Source of the DNA: Nitrincola tapanii
GTDB lineage: Bacteria; Pseudomonadota; Gammaproteobacteria; Pseudomonadales; Balneatricaceae
Direction: 5' to 3'
Assembly (NCBI RefSeq): GCF_008368715.1
Contig: NZ_SMRS01000003.1
Location: 186,001-250,000 of the forward strand
Length of the DNA stretch: 64,000 nt
Positions 20,482 through 28,686 of this stretch are shown here, in pieces (the stretch's first letter is position 1; each line of letters begins with the position of its first letter). A model generated the notes under the pieces. That model did no database searches, was not told where the DNA came from, and worked only from the letters and a program-made list of their open reading frames with translations. The position numbers were made by a program, and so were the translations under genes.

Positions 20482-20913
20482 ATGCTGCAAACTTTTTTAA
20501 AAGCTAAGCTGCACCGTGTCTCGGTGACTCATGCTGAGCTGCACTATGAAGGCTCCTGCGCGATTGACGCTCTGTTGTTGGATGCCTCAGGTATACGTGA
20601 ATATGAGATGATCCATATTTACAACATCAATAATGGTGAGCGCTTTACGACCTATGCGATTCGTGCTGAGGCCGGTAGTGGTGTGATCTCAGTCAACGGT
20701 GCTGCGGCACATAAAGCACAAAAGGGTGATCTCTTAATTATCTGCGCCTATGTGCAGCTAGATGAGAAGGAGGCTGAGAGCTTCCAGCCTACCCTGTGTT
20801 ACTTTGAAAATGCGCGTGCCGATGGGGTGTTTAGTAACGATGAAGAGCTGCGTCAGCGCAATCAGATGACGGGCATTAAAAATGCCATCCCTGAGCAAAG
20901 TGCCGATCGTTAA
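20482..20913 (+). CDS. panD: Aspartate 1-decarboxylase proenzyme
   Basis: Pyruvoyl enzyme that makes beta-alanine from aspartate for pantothenate and CoA. 143 aa from the ATG at 20482, behind AACGGA; a longer in-frame extension to 20203 runs back into metH on the other strand and has no family similarity. The self-cleavage site is intact: HYEGSCAID with the Gly24-Ser25 bond, where Ser25 becomes the pyruvoyl group. The active-site segments NNGERFTTY and [12 protein letters not shown] are also present. About 25 residues at the C-terminus extend beyond the 126-aa E. coli protein. No panB or panC lies nearby; the gene stands alone before a strong terminator. Confidence 0.95.
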   Translation: MLQTFLKAKLHRVSVTHAELHYEGSCAIDALLLDASGIREYEMIHIYNINNGERFTTYAIRAEAGSGVISVNGAAAHKAQKGDLLIICAYVQLDEKEAESFQPTLCYFENARADGVFSNDEELRQRNQMTGIKNAIPEQSADR

Positions 20914-20936
20914 TTCAATCCCCCAAGCTCCCAAGC

Positions 20937-20963
20937 AACCACTCCTAGCGAGTGGTTTTTTTT
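20937..20963 (+). terminator. Rho-independent terminator of panD
   Basis: A perfect eight-pair stem AACCACTC / GAGTGGTT with a five-base loop is followed by an eight-T run. Confidence 0.92.
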
Positions 20964-21276
20964 GTGCTAAATTTGGGGAAACCCGATCAGTCACTTACCT
21001 GATTGCGCCTTAAACATCGATTCCTAGGCTTCCTTTGGGTAGCAAACATTGTCGACACTCTTATTTTGAGCTTCTAGGATGATTAGAGGTGCTTGGGCGA
21101 TGAAATAGACTTTTGTCTGCCTAAAGCTGAGTTAGAGGCGTAAAAATCATCCTTTTGTCTAGGTTCCCTGCGCAGGCCTTTTGGTTAAAGTGTGTGCTCG
21201 AAATAGGGGTAAGTGTCAACAATCAATCCCGCCCCTGAGATGCGATTCACTAACAAATAACAAAGGACCCCTCTAA
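20964..21276 (+). promoter_or_regulatory. prpE upstream region with paired short repeats
   Basis: No gene is visible in these 313 bases. CTTTTGTCT occurs twice (21110-21118 and 21152-21160, 42 bases apart, four helical turns), and TTAGAGG occurs twice (21083-21089 and 21132-21138), so a composite element is roughly duplicated upstream of the acyl-CoA synthetase gene. Activator sites are a reasonable guess. No convincing -35/-10 pair was identified. Confidence 0.35.
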
Positions 21277-23172
21277 ATGTCCTACCACGCAGAGTACACA
21301 CAATCGATCGAGCAGCCTGAAGTGTTTTGGGCTGAGAAAGCGGCCGAACTCCCTTGGTTCAAAGCGCCCCAACAGATTTTGTCAAAAGATGAGAATGGGA
21401 TCTGGCGTTGGTTTGCAGATGGTGAAATGAACACCGCTTATATGGCGCTGGATTATCACGTCGAGCAAGGACGTGGTGATCAGCTGGCGGTGATCTTTGA
21501 TTCACCCGTTACCGATACACGTCGCAAAATGACTTACTTGGAATTGCGCGATGAAGTGGCCCTATTTGCGGGCGTATTAAAAGCTCAGGGTGTTGGCAAA
21601 GGGGATCGTGTTGTCATCTATATGCCGATGATTCCTGAAGCTCTGGTAGCGATGCTGGCGGTTGCACGTTTAGGCGCCATTCACTCAGTCGTGTTTGGTG
21701 GTTTTGCGCCGCATGAGCTGGCTGTGCGTATCGAAGATGCAGAGCCTAAGGTCGTTGTCTCGGCTTCCTGTGGCGTCGAAGTCAAAAAAGTCATCGAATA
21801 CAAGCCGATGCTGGATGAAGCCTTGCGCCTTTCTGCGCACAAACCCAGTGCTTGTATCGTCCTGCAACGCCCACAGGCGGAAGCCGCGTTGATCGCCGGT
21901 CAGGATCTTGATTGGCAAGAAGCGATGCGTAACGCCGAACCGGCTGACTGTGTGGCCGTGAAGGGTACCGATCCCCTATACGTCCTTTACACCTCAGGCA
22001 CTACGGGCAAGCCTAAGGGTGTGCAGCGCGATAACGGGGGTCATGCCGTTGCCTTGAAGTACTCGATGAAAGCCATCTACAACATGAATCCCGGTGAAGT
22101 CTTTTGGGCCGCCTCGGATGTCGGTTGGGTTGTAGGTCATTCTTATATTGTTTATGCACCACTATTGGCCGGTTGTACCACGCTGGTGTATGAAGGCAAG
22201 CCGGTGCGCACTCCGGATGCGGGGGCTTTCTGGCGCGTTTGTGCTGACTACAAGGTAAAAGCCTTGTTTGCCGCACCGACCGCTTTCCGTGCCATCAAGA
22301 AAGAAGATCCAGAAGCTTTGGAGTTTGCGAAATACGACACCTCTGCGCTGGAAACCATTTTTATGGCGGGTGAGCGATTAGATCCCCCGACTTATGATTG
22401 GACCGTGGAAAAAACCGGCAAACCGGTTGTTGACCACTGGTGGCAGACTGAAACCGGTTGGGCGATCTGCGGCAACCTGATGGGGATCGATCCCAAAACG
22501 CCAAAACCCGGTTCTGCAACCCTGCCGATGCCGGGCTACAATGTGCAGATTTTGGACGCCGAGGGCAATCCTTTGCCGGCCGGTGAGCAGGGCTCTATCG
22601 CGATCAAGCTGCCGCTGCCGCCGAGCTGTTTGGCGACCGTTTGGGGGGATTTTGAGCGCTTCCGTACGGGTTATTTGAGCGACTTCCCAGGTTACTACAC
22701 CTCTGGTGATGGCGGTTATAAAGATGAAGATGGTTATGTCTTTATCATGGGTCGTACCGATGATGTCATCAACGTTGCAGGCCATCGCTTGTCAACCGGT
22801 GAGATGGAAGAGATTGTGGCCGCGCATTCTGCTGTAGCCGAGTGTGCTGTGATCGGTGTTAACGATCCTTTGAAAGGACAAGCGCCGATTGGTCTGGTCT
22901 TGCTCAAAGATGGCGTCAACATCGAAGAAGAGACTCTGGAAAAAGAGCTGGTTGCGATGGTGCGCAAAGAGATCGGCCCGATTGCCTGCTTTAATCGTGC
23001 CATTGTTGTTCAGCGTCTGCCGAAAACCCGTTCAGGGAAGATTCTGCGCAAACTGCTGCGTCAGATTGCAGATGGTAAGGAGTACAGCGTACCTTCGACC
23101 ATCGACGATCCTGCTAGCTTGGCGGAAATTGAAGGTATCATGGATCAGCACGGACTGGTCAGCAAAGCGTAA
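21277..23172 (+). CDS. prpE: Propionyl-CoA synthetase (PrpE-like acyl-CoA synthetase)
   Basis: ANL-family ligase that activates propionate (or another short-chain acid) to the CoA thioester via an acyl-AMP. 631 aa. The AMP-binding P-loop-like motif YTSGTTGKPKG begins at 238; DHWWQTETGW is the core A5 motif; YYTSGDGG and GRTDDVINVAGHRLSTGEME follow; the catalytic C-terminal lysine is K588 in KTRSGKILR, the residue acetylated for control in this family. The overall sequence fits PrpE/ACSS3 better than acetate-specific Acs, which is about 20 residues longer and has a different acyl pocket. No prpBCD genes are adjacent. Propionyl-CoA could also feed PHA made on the granules that the nearby phasins imply. 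Confidence 0.88.
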   Translation: MSYHAEYTQSIEQPEVFWAEKAAELPWFKAPQQILSKDENGIWRWFADGEMNTAYMALDYHVEQGRGDQLAVIFDSPVTDTRRKMTYLELRDEVALFAGVLKAQGVGKGDRVVIYMPMIPEALVAMLAVARLGAIHSVVFGGFAPHELAVRIEDAEPKVVVSASCGVEVKKVIEYKPMLDEALRLSAHKPSACIVLQRPQAEAALIAGQDLDWQEAMRNAEPADCVAVKGTDPLYVLYTSGTTGKPKGVQRDNGGHAVALKYSMKAIYNMNPGEVFWAASDVGWVVGHSYIVYAPLLAGCTTLVYEGKPVRTPDAGAFWRVCADYKVKALFAAPTAFRAIKKEDPEALEFAKYDTSALETIFMAGERLDPPTYDWTVEKTGKPVVDHWWQTETGWAICGNLMGIDPKTPKPGSATLPMPGYNVQILDAEGNPLPAGEQGSIAIKLPLPPSCLATVWGDFERFRTGYLSDFPGYYTSGDGGYKDEDGYVFIMGRTDDVINVAGHRLSTGEMEEIVAAHSAVAECAVIGVNDPLKGQAPIGLVLLKDGVNIEEETLEKELVAMVRKEIGPIACFNRAIVVQRLPKTRSGKILRKLLRQIADGKEYSVPSTIDDPASLAEIEGIMDQHGLVSKA

Positions 23173-23198
23173 GCGGACTTTAGCTTAGGTCCCTTTTG

Positions 23199-23221
23199 AG
23201 GCAGCTTCGGCTGCCTTTTTT
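23199..23221 (+). terminator. Rho-independent terminator of prpE
   Basis: AGGCAGC-TTCG-GCTGCCT, a seven-pair stem closed by a stable UUCG-type tetraloop and followed by a T run. Confidence 0.93.
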
Positions 23222-23358
23222 ACGCCATCTAAGCTGGAAATTCACCTCGGGTATATGCCATCCTATGCGCCAGCTGAGTTCTGCATCTGAACTGGCTCCC
23301 ATCATGAGAAGGATAACAGGGAGATCACCTCATCCGACTGTTTACTCGTCAAATTGCT

Positions 23359-25074
23359 TTGCGTCTGGCGCTCCTCTGTAGCGCACTGGCACCGGCGTGC
23401 CTATATGCCAACACTCTGCGTCTTGAGGTTCAGGGCGTGAGTGATGCACTGGCCGATAATGTACGGGGTTTTTTAAGTATTCAAAGCTTAGAAGATCAGG
23501 ATGTCCGCAGTGAGAGTCGCTTACGTTATTTACATCGTCAAGCAGAAGGTGAAATACGCCAAGCACTTGAGCCCTTTGGTTATTACACGCCGCAGATTGA
23601 GACAGAATTACAGCGCCTTGACTCAGGTGATTGGCAGGCGCGTTATCGCATCGATCCCGGTGTGCCCACACGGGTGAGCCGTGTTGAGATTCAACTGCTT
23701 GGAGAAGCCGCTGACGACAGCGCCTTCCAATCTTTACTGGCGACTCGTCCTTTGCGCCGTGGCGCGATTCTCAGTCATCAAGACTATGAGCGCCTGAAAA
23801 CACAATTGCAGTCTTTAGCGGCTGAGCGCGGTTATTACCAAAGTCGTTTTCAGCAACAGCGTATTTTAGTGGACCCCGAAGCCGCTGAAGCGGAAATTGA
23901 TTTAGTCTTTGATTCCGGCACCCGAGCACGTGTTGGTGAAATACGTTTCGCTGAGAGTCCACTGGATGAGCGCTTGCTACGACGTTATCCGCGCTTTGCG
24001 GAAGGGGATTATCTGGATGTCACTCGCCTGGTTGATCTGCAGGGCGCGTTGATCGACAGTGATTATTTTTCCGATGTTGAGGTACGGCCACTTTTAGATG
24101 AAATGGAAGAGGGGGTGATCCCCGTACAGGTCAACCTCACTCCACGGCTCCGCACCCTGTATTCAGCCGGTTTTGGTTTTGGTACCGATACCGGTGCGCG
24201 TATGCAGTTGGGGATGAATCGGCGTTACATCAATAGCCGTGGCCATAAGCTGGATGCACGTTTACGCTTCTCGGAAATTCGCAACGATCTTTCGGGAAGT
24301 TATATGATTCCAGGGCGAGATCCACGTTTTGATCTCTTTGGTTTGCGTGCCCGTTACGCGGATGAAAACAGTGATACCATTGAATCTTCTACGCTGGCGC
24401 TGGGTGGCGTTTGGCAACGCCAGATCGGGGATTGGGAAAGAGTCCTGTCGCTCGATTTCGAGCAGGAAGAGTTTACCTTTGATCAAAATACGCAAACCGT
24501 TAAGCTGCTGATCCCGCGTGCGCAGTTGAGTCGTACTCTGGCAGATAACCGTTTTAATACGCGCGCGGGGCAACGCATCAGCTTTTCCCTGGCCGCAGCG
24601 AATGATGCCTTACTCTCTGATGTTAGCTTTATCCAAGTGAGTGCCAGTGGTAAGCGAGTCGATAGTTTCGGTGAGCGTTGGCGCCTTTTATCCCGCTTGG
24701 AAGTGGGGGCCACGCTGGCGGATGAGTTTGATCGTTTACCCGCCAGTCAGCGTTTTTATGCCGGTGGGGATAACAGCATTCGTGGTTATGACTATCAAAC
24801 GCTGGGCCCCAAAAGCGCCCAAGGCAATGTCATAGGTGGGCGTTATCTGCTGGTCTCGAGCCTGGAAGCGGATTATGAGTTTCGCCCCAATTGGCGCTTA
24901 GCTGGTTTTATCGATGCCGGTAATGCCTTTGATGGCTGGAGTGATCCGATCAAAACCTCCTTAGGTTTTGGTGTACGTTGGCAGTCACCGGTGGGCCCGA
25001 TCCGAGTGGATCTGGCAACACCGATACAGGATTCAGGCGTTCGTATTCATTTCACATTAGGACCTGATTTGTGA
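23359..25074 (+). CDS. tamA: Autotransporter assembly factor TamA (Omp85 family), non-ATG start
   Basis: Outer-membrane Omp85 protein that works with TamB in outer-membrane biogenesis. 571 aa from the TTG at 23359: a signal peptide ending at LYA, POTRA domains to about residue 245, and a C-terminal 16-strand barrel (surface-antigen domain) with RFYAGGDNSIRGYDYQTLGP, whose RGY motif is the signature of loop 6. The start is uncertain. No ATG exists in this frame after the stop at 23314; a good GGGAGA site lies seven bases before an ATC at 23332, and a CTG follows at 23338. Starting there would add nine or seven residues including Arg, a better signal-peptide n-region. tamB overlaps by four bases. 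Confidence 0.9.
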   Translation: MRLALLCSALAPACLYANTLRLEVQGVSDALADNVRGFLSIQSLEDQDVRSESRLRYLHRQAEGEIRQALEPFGYYTPQIETELQRLDSGDWQARYRIDPGVPTRVSRVEIQLLGEAADDSAFQSLLATRPLRRGAILSHQDYERLKTQLQSLAAERGYYQSRFQQQRILVDPEAAEAEIDLVFDSGTRARVGEIRFAESPLDERLLRRYPRFAEGDYLDVTRLVDLQGALIDSDYFSDVEVRPLLDEMEEGVIPVQVNLTPRLRTLYSAGFGFGTDTGARMQLGMNRRYINSRGHKLDARLRFSEIRNDLSGSYMIPGRDPRFDLFGLRARYADENSDTIESSTLALGGVWQRQIGDWERVLSLDFEQEEFTFDQNTQTVKLLIPRAQLSRTLADNRFNTRAGQRISFSLAAANDALLSDVSFIQVSASGKRVDSFGERWRLLSRLEVGATLADEFDRLPASQRFYAGGDNSIRGYDYQTLGPKSAQGNVIGGRYLLVSSLEADYEFRPNWRLAGFIDAGNAFDGWSDPIKTSLGFGVRWQSPVGPIRVDLATPIQDSGVRIHFTLGPDL

Positions 25075-28000
25075 AGTTAAAGCTTTTTCTCTGGTCACCT
25101 GTTTTATTGCTTCTTTTCCTGATCTATCTGGTCTTGGCTCTGATTTATCTTCCTGGCACGGCGAGCATGGCGTTAAAACTAGGGCAGCGCTTTGCGCCGG
25201 GTGAGCTGCAATTTGCACAGGTCACCGGCTCTCTGGCGGGTCCCATTCAAATTCATGAGCTCAGTTACCGTGATCAAGACTTTTTCCTTGCAGTCCACCG
25301 CCTGAGTCTTAACTGGCAGCCTTCCTGCCTAATCAGTGCCGAACTCTGCTTACACAGTTTGCGCCTAGATGATACCCAGCTGCGCTTGCCCGAGCCCCAA
25401 GCGGCCACCGAGCCGAGTCCTGAGTTTAGCTTGGCTGATCTGCAGCTGCCTGAAATACACTTGCCTTTGGCGCTAAATATCCGCGAAGTCGCGCTGTACA
25501 ATACACGGGTGGAGCAGGGGGATGCGGCTTATCTGCTGGAGTCCCTGCAGTTGAGTTTGCACACTGAGGGCAGTGAAATTCAATTGAATGAGCTGCGTGC
25601 CCGTCATCAAGATACATTTATTGCCTTACAAGGTCGCTTAGATCCACTAGAGAACTATGCGCATGCTTTGACGCTGAGCTGGTTTCTCGATCCTGTCGAT
25701 CTCCTTGAAGTCAGTGGTGTGTCTTTAGAAGACTCAGGGATAAACTCGATTATTCAGGGGCAGCTTGAGTTGTCCGGGGATAAACACAACCTGGAGTCAC
25801 ACTTACAACTCTTCTTGGAACATCAAGAGACCGGTCCGGTACAACTCAATTGGCAGTTGCAGCTGGAACCGGTAGAAGAAAGGCTCACGCTAAAGTCCTT
25901 GTTGCTAACCTTAGAAGAAACCGGGACTGCCTTGCAGTTGCAAGGGCAGTTCGAGTCATTTGCACAGGGCCAGCTGCAGCTCAATTGGACGCCACTCAAT
26001 TGGCCTCTACGACCCGAGGCCGGTGATCCGGAATTCAGTCTGGCGCCAGGACAATTACTCTGGGAAGGTCGGCTCGAAGACTATGCGCTGAAATTACGCA
26101 CCTCGCTACAAGCCTTAGACTATCCTCTGCTTGCCCTGGAGTTGGATGCGGAAGGGGATCTACAACAATTGTCACGCCTTGAGCTGCGCGTCCAAGAGCC
26201 TGAAGGTCAAGCCACGCTCAGTGGGCGTTTGGGTTGGCACGAGCAGATCAATTGGCAGTTGGCTTTATCTGTTGAAAACTGGGGGTTACAGCCCTGGGCT
26301 GGAATCGAAGGGTTGATCCAAACTTTAGCTTTAGAGTCGCAAGGGCGGCTGTTAGCGCAAGGCCCTGAATTTAATGCCGAACTGCTTCACCTCAACGGCC
26401 AATTACTCGATGAAGCACTGTCTGGACAGGGGCGTTTTCAGCTCAGGGGTGAAACCTTGGCAATCGAAAAGCTGGCACTGAACTATGGCCCAGCCCGAGC
26501 TGAGGTACACGGCCAAGCCGGGCCGGAGGCTTTAGGGATAGAGTTTGATCTTTCTGTGCCGGATCTGGCCAGCGCCTGGCCCGGTGCGCAAGGGCGTGTA
26601 CAGCTTCAAGGGCAAGCACAAGGGGCGTTTACTGAGTTAAAGCTGGACGCTCAAGTGAGCGCTGCACAGCTGGCATTAGCGGATATAGCCTTACAGTCGC
26701 TGGATGGGCATATCGCCGTGGATCTCAGTGGCCAGCAGAGATCACAGATCCATCTTCAAGCACAGGGGTTAGCGCTGGGTACCGAGCGTATCACGCTGCT
26801 CGAACTGGAAGGCTCCGGCACACCGGAGCAACATCAGTTGAGCGCTCAATTACAAGGGCGTGATCAATCCCTAGCGTTGAATCTACAAGGGCGTTGGCAA
26901 AGTCCGCGCTGGCAAGGCCAGGTGCAAGAGCTGTCTCTGTTTCGACAAGAGATCGGCGCTTGGCAGTTATCCGCACCCGCTCAGGCCAATTTTCATGGCG
27001 AGAATCAAAGCTTTCAGCTACAAGATCTGTGTTTGCAGCAACAACAGGGAGATGCCCAGCTTTGCGTACTCGCGAACCGTTCGGCACAGGGTCGTCTTGA
27101 AGCCGAGCTGAATCTAGCTCAACTTTCACTGCGCCTCTTAGATCCTTGGTTGAATGGCACCGAATTGGAGGCGAACGCGGAATTACAAGCGCGTTGGTTG
27201 CAACCTGCACAGGGTTTGCCCAGCGCCAATCTCACCCTGCGCACTACGCCTGGACAGATGCGCGCGCCTGATGGTCAGATCGAGCTGGCTCTCGAGCCTC
27301 TCTCTTTAGACGCGACTTTGAATAACGATCAACTCATCACACGTCTGAACCTGGATTGGCCGGAGTTACAAGGGCGTATCGCGGCTGAAGTCAGTGTGCG
27401 CCAATTTTCGTCACAACAGCTGCTACAGGGTGAAGTGGATCTGTACTGGAATGACCTCAACCTGATCAGCCTGTTTGCCCCACAAGTCCAAAATCTACAA
27501 GGCCGTGTGCTGGGGCAGCTGCAGCTTTCAGGGCAGGTGTCTTCACCCCGTATCCTTGGAAGCCTAGACTGGATGGGTGGCAGTGCTGAACTGCCGGCTT
27601 TAGGGATCACCTTGGCCCCGATCGAGATCAGCCTACTGGCTGATGGTGCACAGGCTGAGCAGATGCAGTTGAGTGGTCGAATCGGTTCTGGACCGGGCCA
27701 GATTCTATTGCGCGGTGATTTGAATCTGGAGACACAGACCGGTGCCTTACGTATTCGCGGTGAAGAGTTTGAAGCCATGAATACAGAGATCGCTCTGCGT
27801 ATATCACCGGATCTTCAGGTAGATTTAGGCACAGAGGTGTTACGACTCGGGGGTGAGGTGCTGATCCCTTACGCACGTATCGCTCCGCCCAAACAGCAGT
27901 TACAAAGTGTGGTGCGGGCTTCTGATGATGTGGTGTTGGTCCAGGATCTCGAGCAGGATCTAAGCGACACAGGGCTCAGATTAATCACCGATATCCGTTT

Positions 28001-28682
28001 GCGCTTAGGGGATTCGGTCGAGGTAGATGCCTTTGGTTTTAAAGGCCGTTTATTGGGTAGCTTACGTATTCTGGATGATGGTCAATCCGCAACGCGTGGC
28101 TCCGGCTCCATTCAGGTGGAGAGTGGCCAGTATCGGTTATATGGCCAGGACCTCACCATCTCACGCGGTAGCTTAGTCTTTACGGGTGGACCGATCGATA
28201 ATCCAGGTTTAGATCTGCGGGTCAGTCGTTTTGTCGATGATGTGGAAGCCGGAGCACGTGTCGGCGGCAGTTTACGCTTGCCTGAACTCACACTTTTTTC
28301 CGTACCGGCGATGCCTGACAGCAGTATTATGTCCTATCTGGTTCTAGGGCGTGGGCCGGGAGAGAGCTCGGCCGCTGAACAGTCGATGATGATGCAGGCT
28401 GCGATGGCTTTGACTTTGCAAGGCGGGAATCAGATCAGCGGACAAATACGCGATAGTCTGCAGCTGGATGAGCTGGGTTTTGACAGTGATGATACTGGCC
28501 AATCGGCATTCTTTATTGGTAAATACCTCACCCCCAGACTCTATGTCCGTTATGGCATCAGTTTATTGGAGTCGGTAGAGGTCCTGACCTTGAGTTACCG
28601 CCTTTCATCCATGTGGCGTGTTGAAACCCAGAGCAGCAGCCTAGGCAGTGGTGCGGATTTCTTTTACACCCGTGAGCGTTAA
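25071..28682 (+). CDS. tamB: Translocation and assembly module protein TamB
   Basis: Inner-membrane-anchored AsmA-like protein that bridges the periplasm and binds TamA; family members are implicated in phospholipid transport to the outer membrane. 1203 aa. It starts at a GTG whose bases overlap the tamA stop (GTGA). One N-terminal membrane anchor (about residues 4-27) is followed by a very long region of repeated amphipathic beta-strands (many L-x-L-x-G-x patterns, forming a beta-taco groove) and the C-terminal DUF490/TamB domain with GRLLGSLRILD, QYRLYGQDLTISRGSLVFTG and the DNPGLDLRVSR-like stretch. E. coli TamB is 1259 aa. Confidence 0.95.
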   Translation: MKLKLFLWSPVLLLLFLIYLVLALIYLPGTASMALKLGQRFAPGELQFAQVTGSLAGPIQIHELSYRDQDFFLAVHRLSLNWQPSCLISAELCLHSLRLDDTQLRLPEPQAATEPSPEFSLADLQLPEIHLPLALNIREVALYNTRVEQGDAAYLLESLQLSLHTEGSEIQLNELRARHQDTFIALQGRLDPLENYAHALTLSWFLDPVDLLEVSGVSLEDSGINSIIQGQLELSGDKHNLESHLQLFLEHQETGPVQLNWQLQLEPVEERLTLKSLLLTLEETGTALQLQGQFESFAQGQLQLNWTPLNWPLRPEAGDPEFSLAPGQLLWEGRLEDYALKLRTSLQALDYPLLALELDAEGDLQQLSRLELRVQEPEGQATLSGRLGWHEQINWQLALSVENWGLQPWAGIEGLIQTLALESQGRLLAQGPEFNAELLHLNGQLLDEALSGQGRFQLRGETLAIEKLALNYGPARAEVHGQAGPEALGIEFDLSVPDLASAWPGAQGRVQLQGQAQGAFTELKLDAQVSAAQLALADIALQSLDGHIAVDLSGQQRSQIHLQAQGLALGTERITLLELEGSGTPEQHQLSAQLQGRDQSLALNLQGRWQSPRWQGQVQELSLFRQEIGAWQLSAPAQANFHGENQSFQLQDLCLQQQQGDAQLCVLANRSAQGRLEAELNLAQLSLRLLDPWLNGTELEANAELQARWLQPAQGLPSANLTLRTTPGQMRAPDGQIELALEPLSLDATLNNDQLITRLNLDWPELQGRIAAEVSVRQFSSQQLLQGEVDLYWNDLNLISLFAPQVQNLQGRVLGQLQLSGQVSSPRILGSLDWMGGSAELPALGITLAPIEISLLADGAQAEQMQLSGRIGSGPGQILLRGDLNLETQTGALRIRGEEFEAMNTEIALRISPDLQVDLGTEVLRLGGEVLIPYARIAPPKQQLQSVVRASDDVVLVQDLEQDLSDTGLRLITDIRLRLGDSVEVDAFGFKGRLLGSLRILDDGQSATRGSGSIQVESGQYRLYGQDLTISRGSLVFTGGPIDNPGLDLRVSRFVDDVEAGARVGGSLRLPELTLFSVPAMPDSSIMSYLVLGRGPGESSAAEQSMMMQAAMALTLQGGNQISGQIRDSLQLDELGFDSDDTGQSAFFIGKYLTPRLYVRYGISLLESVEVLTLSYRLSSMWRVETQSSSLGSGADFFYTRER

Positions 28683-28686
28683 GGCG

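Noticed and set aside
23304-23381. ATG-started frame before tamA
   Set aside because: It is in another frame, stops at 23381 and resembles no signal peptide of TamA. A frameshift is possible but not needed.
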